Part shown: in pieces, positions 6,999-14,961 of the stretch
How positions within the stretch are numbered: the stretch's first letter is position 1
Layout: every line of letters starts with the position of its first letter
DNA from: Pelagophyceae sp. CCMP2097
Taxonomy: Eukaryota > Sar > Pelagophyceae
Length of the DNA stretch: 14,961 nucleotides
Assembly: GCA_026770575.1 (NCBI GenBank)
Contig: MU657171.1
Span: 67,445 to 82,405 of the forward strand
Reading direction: 5' to 3'
The notes under the pieces: model-generated
Databases searched by the model: none
Told to the model about the DNA's origin: nothing
Seen by the model: only the letters and a program-made list of their open reading frames with translations
Position numbers and translations under genes: made by a program

Positions 6999-9930
6999 TC
7001 ACGAGCAGTTGGCGGGCTTAAAGAAGGACGTGATGGGCTTGACGTTGGCCTCGGCGAGCTTTGGTTTCTTGGCTTTCGAGGCCGAGCCCTTCTTCGACGG
7101 CTCCACGGCCGTCTTATTCGACGGTTTCGCGGCCGCCTCGACGACGACGAGCGCCGCGGCGGCGCAGCGCGCGCACTGCACAAAATTGAGCTTGCCGACG
7201 GCGAGCGGGTGCAGCGGGGCTGCCGCCGAGTCGCAGCGGAGGCAGCGCGTGGAATAGCGCTTGACGACGCGCGCCTTCGTCGACAGGGTTTTCAGCAGTC
7301 GCACGACGAGCTCGGGCGTGGAGCGGCTCCGGAAGAGCGCCGCGTCTTCGCTGCTTCCCACGAACATGGTCGCCTGCGTGTTCGTCGTCCGCCAGAGGAG
7401 CGAGTTACCACGCGAGGAGAGTAGGCGAGCGTGGTGCGTTAACGAGTAGTAGAGCCGGCCCGCGCGGAAGTGCATGCTCGCGTGCGCGTTGGACCTAGGG
7501 TCCGGGTGCGGCCTCGATTCGACGTGCAATCGGCGACGCCGGCGCGGGCGTCTTGGCGCCGATGCCGAGGCCCTGGAACTGCGGCCGCACGACGATGCGC
7601 GACTCGCGTCGCTGCCAGTCGCCTATGTGGCTCACGGAGCTGACGAAGACGACGTGCTTCGGCCGGCCGCCGCTGTTCCCGGATACGCGGAGGGCGCCGA
7701 TCCAGGACCGCATCGCGGAGCTCGGGTCCTCTGCCATGTAGTGGTCCTCCTGGAAGCCCTGCTCAAAGACCGAGTTCAGGCACGGCCGCAGCGTCACCTT
7801 GAGCAGCGGCGGCGCCCAAATCGTCTGCCGGTCGTCCCAGACCCGAGCGGCCGCCTCGCCGGCGGCGCTTGGCGGCGCGGCGCCGGCGTCCTCGCAGTGG
7901 CTGCCGCGCTCCGGCGCGGACTGGACGTCGAAGAAGTCCATGAGCCTGCGGCATCCAATCGCGACGGCCCGCGACGTACCGACGACGGACGACGAGGCGC
8001 TGCGCGGATTGCGAAAACTCACGCGCCTTCTTCGTCGCCGCCGCCGTCGTCGTCGCGGACAGCCGCGGGGCGGTCCTCGGCGGCCGGTCGGTCCCATTCC
8101 TCGTCGCCCCAGTCAGCGTCCTCCGACGAGGGCGCGAGGACCGACGCCCGCGGCGCCGGCGGCCGGAACGGCTGTGTGGCCCCGGAGAACGAGGGTGTGA
8201 GGGCCGACGCCCGCGGCGCCAGCGGCCGGAACGGCTGTGTGGCTCCGTTCTCTTCGACGCTCGAGTCGTCGGTCTCGTCGCCGTCGAGTGGTTGGCCGCC
8301 CTTTTCGGTGACGGCCCTCTTGGTGCGGAGGTGGCCGTCGGTCCGCAGCGCGGCGCAGGGCCGGAGCGCATCGACGACGCAGTCCATCGACGTCGCGAAG
8401 ACGACGCGCCGCATTCCCCTTTTTCGGATGAAAGCCGCGACGGAAACGGCGACGCGCTCCGCCGTCGCGGCATCGACGCCGACGAGGAAGTCGTCGACGG
8501 CGCATCCGTGGCCGAGATCGAGCACGCAGCGCGCGAGCGCCCTCTCGGACCGCGACAGCGTCGCCATCGACGCCGCGGGCGAGAGGCCCGTGGCCCGGAG
8601 GCGTTCCAGGGCGCGCGTGTCGATGGAGCGCGCCGCCGACGAGAGGGCCCGCGCGTCGACGACGCGCGACGCCTCTTCCACGGAGCACGCCGCCTCGACG
8701 GTTTCCCCGCGCTGCCTCGGCCGCGCCTCGACGGCGCGGGCGAGGTCGAGGAGCGAGACCGTCGAGTCGTCTTCGCGGCTCAACGGCGGGTCGAATAGCG
8801 CCGCCTTCGGCCTGACGCATGGCACCGGCGGCCTGCGGAAGACTCGGTCGAGCACCTTGGTCTTGCCCGTGCCGAGGTCGCCGCAGACGACGAGGATTTC
8901 AAAGTCGGCCGGGAGGTCGCCTTCCCTGGGCCAGCGGACCGTGGTCTTGAGCTTGAAGGTGCCTTTGATGCCGAACTCGCACGCGATGTACGCGGAGAAC
9001 GCGTCGGGCGGGCAAACGTGCGCTTCGTTGGAGACGGACGCGAGGAATCGGTCGTCGTAGTCGGCAAGGACGCCGGGCGGCCAGTCGTTGCGCCGCCGCG
9101 GCGCGTTGCAACCCCGCGTGCGCTGGTCGTCGACGGACGAAACGGACTTAGTCGACATGCGCGCAAAGACGCTCGGGCCCACCGCGATCTCTTGGTCGCT
9201 CAAAGCCTCGCAGTCGACGCGGACTTCTGGCGCGCGGCCCGCGGCGGGCAGCGGGTTCCGCTCGAGCCGGAACGTGCGCCCCGCGCCGCCGGTGCCGCAG
9301 AGGATGGTGACGACGACGTCGGGCTGCGCCCAGGGCGCGAGGTCGTGCCGCGCCGTCGCCGCGACGATGCCGGTGAGCGCGTGCTTCTGCACCGTCGCCC
9401 GCAGCGCGTTGGCGACGCAGCGCGCCGAGTCGTCGTCGAGGCCGCGCGCCAGGTCGTCGACACCGCAGCCCGACTCGACGACGCGCGCCATCGACGCCAG
9501 GACGCGCTCGCAGCCCGGCAGCGCGCCCGCGCCGTTGGCCATTCGCGGGAAGCTATTGACGCCCGCGCTCATGAGCCGCGCGCACGCGACCGCCGCGTCC
9601 GGGCCGACCTAGGTCGCCGTGACCGTCTACCACACGCTCAGGCGAACGACGAGCGCCAGCGCCGCACATCGCCCCCCGCGGCGAGATTTCCCCCCGGCGC
9701 GGTCGCCTCCCGCGGCGCAGTCGTCGAGTCCTCACCTGCGACCCGACGCTGCGCAGCGGGTCCCAGGAAACCTCGGCGAGGTCCAGCGGCCGCTCCGCTA
9801 CCCTGCGCAGCAGCTGCGTCTTGCCCGAGCCGCTGCAGCCGACGATGAGCGTGAGCCGCGGGTTCTCAGCTACAAGCACCTCGCGCACGGCATCCTCCGA
9901 GTCCAGGACCTGCATGGCGCCCTCGGACAT
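6999..9930 (-). CDS. Tandem ABC ATPase - GNAT acetyltransferase - zinc ribbon protein with C-terminal PIP-box-like motif
   Basis: Exons 9930-9736, 9608-8023, 7945-7550 and 7494-6999 give 890 residues. ATPase 1: Walker A GCSGSGKT (31-38), signature-like LPGCER (95-100), Walker B GVDDL (about 114-118), switch His153 (ATARHD) and PWAQPD. ATPase 2: Walker A GDLGTGKT (308-315), signature LSRSER (416-421), Walker B AVDDFLVGVD (435-444); the switch His position is Met473. A linker (about 475-593) holds two 21-residue repeats and an acidic run. The GNAT domain follows (about 595-770): FQEDHYM, HVVFVSSVSH, RIVVRPQFQGLGIG (acetyl-CoA loop), LYYSLTHHARL and LLWRTT. Then come a zinc ribbon (CLRC 810-813, CARC 833-836), a Lys-rich stretch and PITSFFKP (879-886). 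The ABC+GNAT order resembles the COG2401-type ATPase/acetyltransferase family. Substrate unknown. The last intron relies on a GC donor and is the least certain. Confidence 0.83.
8128..8253 (-). repeat. 63-bp coding tandem repeat (two 21-residue units)
   Basis: Two adjacent in-frame 63-bp units (8128-8190 and 8191-8253) encode GATQPFRPxAPRASxLxPS-type sequence in the linker between the second ATPase and the GNAT domain. Close nucleotide identity suggests a recent duplication. The linker is Pro/Ala/Ser-rich and probably disordered. Confidence 0.8.
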
Positions 9931-10663
9931 GAGTCCTCGCCACCGGCGGTGATGCAGAGTCGAGCGCGGCCGCCGCCTGGTGATGCAGATTTGGGCCGGG
10001 CCGTCCGACGAGAAGAGACACGACCCTCGCGTTTTTCTCGATCTCAATCTCGAGCGGGCTGCGCATGCGTCGTCAGAGTCCCCTTTCGGAGAAGCTCGGA
10101 CGCCCCGGGGCCATCGCCCGAATCACTCGCCGTCACCACGCACTCTCGCGCGTCCTTTGGTCACTGCGCGTAGGTCGCTCGACGGTCCACTTCGTGGCAG
10201 CGCGCGCGCGGGGGTCGCCTTTTCGGAAGGACGGCTCGCCCACGGCCCGAGCCTACCCGATGGATCCGCGTGGGAGCCAACGTCGGTCTCCCGAAGACAC
10301 AAAGACGTCTTCGTCTCAGCCTTTCAGGCTCTGCGAAAAATGGTCGAGATCTCAGTGTTCTTCAGTCCTCTCTCGGCTTCGAGCCGTGTCGCTCACCTCG
10401 CACGACTATCGGCCCGCGCCCACGCCACTCGTCGTCGTAGACGACCCCGCTCGACGCACGCGCGCGTGCCCCAAGTTGGATATGGATGTTCTTTTCGCTA
10501 AAACAGGAGCGCTCTACCCAAAATTCATGTTCCAATATTTTAAAATGTCCTGGAGCCACCACGGTGGGTGCTTGAGGTGTTTCAGCAGAGCGACCTGATC
10601 GCACTCATCCTGCGGCTGGCGGAACACTGAACACGCTCTTCGTGACGACTCGAGTCGCTCGGA
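9931..10663. other. Intergenic region upstream of the ABC/GNAT gene
   Basis: I find no convincing gene here. The part next to 9930 must include the minus-strand promoter. GGTGATGCAGA is repeated at 9948-9958 and 9979-9989 (31-bp period). Small hairpins occur at about 10291-10310 (GAAGAC...GTCTTC) and 10319-10331 (AGCCT-TTC-AGGCT). An AT-rich box, ATATTTTAAAATGT, lies near 10536. Confidence 0.5.
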
Positions 10664-10945
10664 ATGCGCGAGCCGCGGCGCCGGTCGTGCGCAGACTCAT
10701 CTGGAGGACCGGATGATAAGGGCACCGCCATCCTCAAGGAGCACACCGACATTGTCTGCAGCTGCGCGTTTTCTTTCGACGGCGAGTGCATCTTGACGGC
10801 CGCGACAGGATTGAACTGCTCTGGGACGCCGGCAACGCCCGAGGGCCACAACGACAGTGTAGCGAGCGGTCTTGCGCGGCGGCGAGCGCGTCGTCACGGC
10901 GAGATGCGACAGGACGGCGCGGCTCTGGAATGTTGTCTTCGAATG
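10664..10945 (+). pseudogene. Frame-broken WD40-repeat relic
   Basis: Three WD40-like pieces follow one another in three different frames. 10721-10803 encodes GTAILKEHTDIVCSCAFS and FDGECILTA (GH-like start and strand b/c). 10804-10830 encodes DRIELLWDA (the WD end). 10841-10860 returns to the first frame with EGHNDSV, and from 10872 a third frame reads LRGGERVVTARCDRTARLWN. No splice sites of workable length separate them, so single-base indels are the simplest explanation. WD40 proteins are beta-propeller scaffolds; this fragment covers only about two blades and has no credible start or end. Confidence 0.6.
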
Positions 10946-11448
10946 CCGTGGCTGCTGGCTCGAGACTCGGTGGACCGCCGAAGGCATTGCCGCGCAGCCC
11001 TCGACGTCTCATGCGCCGCGGCCGCGCGTCGCCGCAGCCGGGCCGCGCCCGTTCGTTGTCCGCCGGCGGCGCCAGCCCGAATGGAGGTTGGGCACGAACA
11101 CGGAGCCGCATGGCGCCTGTGGCATAGCCCGGGAGGAGGTCCTAGGGTCGCATTGGCACTCTGCGGTGGAGACTCCAGTCCTGCCAACGCCGCGTGAAGC
11201 CCCCAGATTCACATGCTCGTTTAAGGAGCCCAACAGTCCCGTATTGCAGCAGCGGGAGAGCCGCCTCGGCGCGCCGACGCCCACGAGCGACTTGGAGTAC
11301 GCCGCCCGAGCCCACCACGACGAGCCCCACAGATCTCCCCACGACACTTGTCGCACTGGCATGCGCCTCGTCGATCGCCAAAGATTGATCGCCGATTCGA
11401 TTGCGCGAGCTCGGAAGTCGACTCGGACGTCAAGGGAGGATGCGGACA
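10946..11448. other. Non-coding interval upstream of the Cys-rich gene
   Basis: I see no recognisable domain, RNA gene or repeat in these 503 bp. Open frames here have shadow-like Arg/Ala-rich composition. The right part presumably carries the promoter of the gene starting at 11449. Confidence 0.45.
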
Positions 11449-12271
11449 ATGCTCTTGGTGCTCGGCGGCCTCGGCGCCGTGGCGGCGCACCCGTGCGACG
11501 CCGAAGCCTCCGTCGCGTGAGTGCCCGATTGCTCGCCCCAAAAGTGCTTGCATGCCTCAAAAACGCACCCCGGTCATTTGTGCTTACTTGTAGCTGTCCC
11601 TTTGACGGCGGTGCGTCGTCCGGATGACCACTGGGCTCGTTGGCTCCTTTGACTGCCGCCCCAAGTATGCGCCCATGTGGTGCCCGGTGCAGCCGAGCCG
11701 CGGACTTGCGGTTGGCGGGCGCGGCGGGTCCCACTCGCACGACAGGCGCTTCGCTCGGCATCTGCCTGCGCAACCCGGCCAAGCACGAGGCGCCGGCAGA
11801 GATCTCGGTGGAGTGCACGGCCTTCCTCGCGCTGCACGACGCTTGCAAGACGGAGTTCGCCTCTGGCACGTGCGGTACGTACCCGCCGAGCGCGATTCGC
11901 GCCCCGGCGCTCGTGTAGCGGCGCCGCCCCCGGGCCGCGCCGCCTCGGCGGTCCCGCACCGCCCCGCCCTCCGCCCGCGCCGCGACGCCGGCGGCGCAGG
12001 TGGCGCGGCGTACACGGACGACGCGCTCGTCTGCCTCGAGTCGTGGCTCAAGCCCGCAGACGTCACGGCGGGCTGCCAGGCGGCGCTGCCGAAGAAGGAG
12101 GAGAAGGTCGAGGTCGAGCTCACCGCCGACGAGCTGGCCAAGAAGGCGAAGCGGAAGCGCGCACGGGAGAAGGCTGCGGACGAGGTCCGCAACATCAATG
12201 CCAAGGCATCGGGCAAGCCCGCCCCGAAGAAGAAGCCCACGAAGAAGGCCTCCAAGTACGACGACCTCTAG
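11449..12271 (+). CDS. Small Cys-rich, probably secretory-pathway protein with basic tail
   Basis: Exons 11449-11516, 11594-11610 (17 nt), 11746-11874 and 12000-12271 give 161 residues with consistent phases; donors are GTGAGT, GTGCGT and GTACGT. Residues 1-14 (MLLVLGGLGAVAAH) form a short signal-peptide-like segment. The core has regularly spaced cysteines: HPCDAE, ACPFDGGASLGICLRN, VECTAFLALHDACK, GTCG, ALVCLESWLKPADV and AGCQAALP. This recalls the GLG1-type Cys-rich repeat (CL...W/L...L...C), seen in several algal proteins of unknown role. The tail is a charged helix (ELTADELAKKAKRKRAREKA) followed by a Lys-rich stretch and terminal YDDL, a poor match to ER-retrieval signals. Family assignment is tentative. 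ATG 11449 was chosen because it starts the hydrophobic segment; a further upstream exon cannot be excluded. Confidence 0.65.
11594..11610 (+). other. 17-nt microexon of the Cys-rich gene
   Basis: Between acceptor TTGTAG (ends 11593) and donor GTGCGT (starts 11611) lie only 17 nt. Including it joins AC-PFDG-GASLGICL in phase. Skipping it would join phase 2 to phase 1 and break the frame. Confidence 0.6.
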
Positions 12272-12536
12272 ACTAGACGCCTATAGCCGCCGCCGCGCGC
12301 AACGGCGCGACTCTGCGGAGCCGCGCCGCGCCGCGCCGCGCATTTTTAATAAGAGACGCGGACATCGCATTTTATTTAGTGACGTGGACACTCTCTGGTG
12401 CCACGGGCAGCCGTGATATCCTCACCAGGGACTCTGACCGCGCGATCCACCGTTCGCTGTGTTTCGGCGATTCGCGCGTGTGTCCGACTCCGCGACTCCT
12501 CGATCCGAGTGCCTGCGCCGTGGCGCCTCGGGCGGG
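12272..12536. promoter_or_regulatory. Interval between Cys-rich gene and helicase
   Basis: A GC-rich stretch with GCCGC runs (to about 12340) is followed by an AT-rich patch, ATTTTTAATAAG (about 12342-12353), and GCATTTTATTTAG (12367-12379). These may serve as 3' processing signals for the upstream gene or core promoter of the helicase; neither is proven. An in-frame ATG at 12459 could extend the helicase N-terminus. Confidence 0.4.
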
Positions 12537-14468
12537 ATGCTGCGCGGCGTCTCGAGGCGGCTCTACGCGGCATGCCTGATCGACGCCGCCGGCTCGCGCG
12601 CGTACGCGCCGTCGGTGTACCAGGTCGCCGTCATGGAGTGGGTCCGCTCCGGCGCCGGCCACGGCGTGATCAGCGCCAAGGCCGGGAGCGGGAAGACTTC
12701 GATGTTGGTCAGCTACGTCGCGCCGCTCCTCGGCGGCACGACCGTCGTTTTTTGCGCCTTTAACAAACACGTCAAGGAAGAGCTCGAGAAGCGGCTCAGC
12801 GGGCGCCCAAACGTCTTTGCGCGGACGATCCACGGCATGGGCTGTTCGGCCATTATTGACCTGTGCCAGCGCATGGGCCGCCCGCCACCCAGGGTCGACC
12901 AGAACAAGTACAAATTAGTCATCGACACCAACCTTGGCAACAGGCTCGCGCTCTTCGAGACGGAGCTCGCCGGCCTGCTGCACGCGCGCCAGGGGGCGAA
13001 GCTCGCTCAGAGTGCGTTCGACGCGCTGCTGCTCAAGCACCAACTCGACGTCGACGCCTTTCACGACCCTTTGACGGACGGGCCGGCGCCTTTGTACCCC
13101 AGCATCTTACTCCGCGACGACTTGCTGGCCGACGGGCAGCCGGCGAGGCTCCGCCGCGACGTCTTCGCCAAGGGCTTCAAGGCCAACTTGGCCAGCACGG
13201 CGATCAAGCTCTGCTCGAAGCTCCGCATCACGCTCACACCGCCGTCGGACGACGGCGCGGTGCTGGAGCTCGCGCAGCGCTTCGGGCTGTCGACGGAATC
13301 GTGCTTCGGGCTCGCGGTGAGCCTCGCGCGCGAGGCCATGGCCACGGGCCTGCTCGAGACTTGGACGTCCATCGACTTTGACGACATGATCTACATCCCG
13401 GCGGTCGTGACCCAGGTCGTCCCGAAGCAACGGGATTGGGTCTTGGTGCGTGGCGTGCCCCCCGACGCGCGGCGGCGCACCTCGGCCACCTAGGTCGACG
13501 AGTGCCAGGACCTCAACGCGGCACAGCTCGCGACCGTGCGCAAGGCGTCAAAGGCCGACGGGCGCTTCCTCTTCGTCGGCGACGAGCAGCAGGTCATTCA
13601 AACGTGTCGCACTCTAGGGGGATGCCTCGTTGGAAGACTCCTCTAGGCCATCTACGGCTTCGCCGGGGCCGACGCGGGAAGCTTTCAAACGGTTATCGAC
13701 AGCTTCCAGGCCACGGTGCTCCCACTCAGCGTGTGCTACCGGTGCCCGACGTCGCACATCGACCTTGTGCGCAAGATCGTGCCCGACATCGAGGCGGCGC
13801 CGGGCGCGAAGGAGGGCCGCGTCACGTACATCGAGGCCACTGAAGTCGTCCAAGCGCTCCGGGACCTGCACGCCGGCGGCACGCCGTGCCTCGTGCTCTG
13901 CCGCACGAACGCGCGGCTCTTCGACGTGGCTCTCAGCCTTTACGCGTTGGGCGTTCCCGCGGCGTTGCGCGGCGGCAAGGACCTCTCCAAGGAACTCGCC
14001 GGTGTCTTCATCAAGGCCGTGCGCGCGGGCATCAAGCCCCGGAGCCGCGCCGGCGCGTCAAAGGCCGACAAGGTTGACGCCGTGCGCAACTTCTGCTTCG
14101 GCAAAGCGGCCGCCGCGCTCCGCGCGACCAGCGGCTTCCAGGATGAGGTCATCTGGCTCGACCGCGCGGCGAGCATCATCGCCGTCGTCCGCTCGTCGCC
14201 GGAGGGCGCCGACATCGCCGCCGCGCTCGACGAGTTGGGCGCCACGGATGGCCCCGGTCTGATCCAGCTCTCGTCGGTCCACCGGGCCAAGGGTGACGAG
14301 AGCGATCACGTATTCGTGCTCGATCACGACCGAATGCCGCTGCCGGGCGTCCTCGACCACGGGCAGAAGTGGGAGATCGTGCAGGAGTGGAACCTCAAGT
14401 ACGTCGCGCTGACGCGCGCCAAGTGCGACCTCACGCTCGTCGCGAGCAAGTCGAGCTTTGAAGACTAA
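12537..14468 (+). CDS. UvrD-like superfamily 1 DNA helicase
   Basis: Exons 12537-13445, 13494-13592 and 13647-14468 give 609 residues. Introns are 48 nt (GTGCGTGG...ACCTAG) and 54 nt (GTCATT...CTCTAG). Helicase motifs run in order: Q-motif region YAPSVYQ, motif I AKAGSGKT (about 46-53), Ia FCAFNKHVKEEL, FARTIHGMG, motif II LVDECQDLN, motif III FVGDEQQAIYGFAGA, motif IV-like SVCYRCP, motif V LSSVHRAKGDESDHVF and motif VI KYVALTRAK. The protein should be an ATP-driven 3'-5' translocase/helicase in DNA repair or recombination. Both intron junctions fall inside or beside motifs II and III and rejoin them exactly. The sequence looks closer to compact bacterial/phage-type UvrD-like enzymes than to F-box FBH1. 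ATG 12459 would add 26 Arg/Ser-rich residues, possibly an organelle presequence; 12537 is conservative. Confidence 0.92.
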
Positions 14469-14489
14469 ATAGGGAGGTTCACTTTTTTT

Positions 14490-14601
14490 GAACAAGTTCA
14501 GAACTGAGTTCAAAAACGCAAATACGCTGTTAGGAAATGTTATGAACTTGTTCAGAACAAGGTCTGAGTTCAGAACAAGGTGTTCTGAACTTGTTCAGAA
14601 C
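14490..14601. repeat. GAACTTGTTC / TTCAGAACAAG inverted-repeat cluster
   Basis: GAACAAGTTCAGAAC begins at 14490, GAACTTGTTCAGAAC occurs at 14544-14558 and again at 14587-14601, and GTTCAGAACAAGGT is repeated near 14568. GTTCTGAACTTGTTCAGAAC (14582-14601) is a perfect 9-bp-arm palindrome with a 2-nt centre. The cluster begins about 20 bp after the helicase stop, so it probably lies in its 3' UTR. Confidence 0.8.
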
Positions 14602-14820
14602 TGCCTTGCACATTGGAAAATACGAGGGTTGAACGGCGTTTATTGCGTGCCGCGGGGTCCGTCCCGGCGGCCGTCCTCGCTCCGTAGCGCACCGTTTTCG
14701 ACGCGCCCGGGCGCGATCGACGCGCGCCGCCGCCGCGCGCTCGGCGCGACAAACGCGCCGCCGAAGCGCGTCGCCCTTCGCGCCGCGCGCAGCGAAAACA
14801 GTTTCCGCGCGACACACAAA
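14602..14820. other. Unassigned GC-rich region
   Basis: A GC-rich block of CGCG/GCCG runs with open frames of shadow composition. I see no gene or family motif here. Confidence 0.4.
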
Positions 14821-14854
14821 CAATTTCCGTGATAGCCTATCACAATTTCCGTGA
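14821..14854. repeat. Direct repeat CAATTTCCGTGA with embedded hairpin
   Basis: CAATTTCCGTGA occurs at 14821-14832 and 14843-14854 (22-bp period). Between and overlapping them is GTGATAG-C-CTATCAC (14829-14843), a perfect 7-bp inverted repeat. It could be a protein-binding site; role unknown. Confidence 0.65.
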
Positions 14855-14902
14855 CCCAATGCAGTTGAGTGCAAATTCAACTTTTTCTGCGTCGCGTTTG
14901 AC

Positions 14903-14961
14903 GTTTTGTTCTCTGCAGGACACGTCAGCCTCACCACGAGAAGCGCACAGCACGGCCAGTC
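14903..14961 (+). other. Possible 3' splice site and exon start at window edge
   Basis: A T-rich run followed by TTCTCTGCAG ends at 14918 and looks like an acceptor, with open sequence continuing to the window end. Without more sequence this is only a hint of a further plus-strand gene. Confidence 0.2.

Noticed and set aside
7474..9060. 528-codon open frame on the plus strand
   Set aside because: Antisense to clear ABC/GNAT exons; composition is low-complexity and no motifs appear.
10065..10604. Plus- and minus-strand frames between the ABC/GNAT gene and the WD40 relic
   Set aside because: No domain, no splice-supported extension, and shadow-like composition.
14530..14937. Minus-strand frames near the right end
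   Set aside because: They cross the inverted-repeat cluster and a CG-rich block; Arg/Ala-rich with no motif.

Overview
The window reads as compact, GC-rich nuclear DNA of a microalga. A photosynthetic stramenopile of the pelagophyte (Aureococcus-like) type is my best guess. The grounds are very short introns (about 48-200 nt, mostly 48-90) with GTGCGT-, GTACGT-, GTGAGT- and some GC-type donors, tight gene packing on both strands, eukaryote-only architectures (ankyrin plus J domain, WD40 relics) and a CCCTAA (TTAGGG-type) repeat tract. The taxon is inference; the gene models were built by hand from splice sites, reading phase and protein family motifs.

Layout. Bases 1-1700 are AT-richer and repeat-laden: a tRNA-derived SINE-like piece on the minus strand, a GACA/GACG simple repeat, GGACCC-GAA-GGGTCC hairpins, CCCAATCT palindromes, an interstitial telomere-like tract, and a clean 432-bp non-autonomous DNA transposon (20-bp terminal inverted repeats, 8-bp target duplication). 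Then come: (1) 1824-3029 (+), a membrane domain resembling DUF3429/TMEM69 fused in frame to a YjjX/DUF84-type inosine/xanthosine triphosphatase; (2) 5878-3294 (-), a 14-exon, 506-residue ankyrin-repeat/J-domain protein; (3) 6141-6986 (+), a histidine phosphatase; (4) 9930-6999 (-), an 890-residue protein with two ABC-type ATPase domains, a GNAT acetyltransferase domain, a zinc ribbon and a C-terminal PCNA-binding-like motif; (5) about 10664-10945 (+), a frame-broken WD40 relic; (6) 11449-12271 (+), a small Cys-rich, probably secretory-pathway protein with a 17-nt microexon; (7) 12537-14468 (+), a UvrD-like SF1 helicase. The right end holds a GAACTTGTTC inverted-repeat cluster and unassigned sequence.

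The genes do not form an operon; this is eukaryotic DNA with convergent pairs (1/2 and 3/4, the latter with only 12 bp between stop codons) and one divergent pair (2/3, a shared 262-bp promoter interval). A loose common theme is nucleotide and genome maintenance (NTP sanitation, SF1 helicase, a possible PCNA-linked ABC/GNAT protein), but co-localisation alone does not prove shared function. The most novel object is the ABC-ABC-GNAT-zinc ribbon-PIP-like protein.
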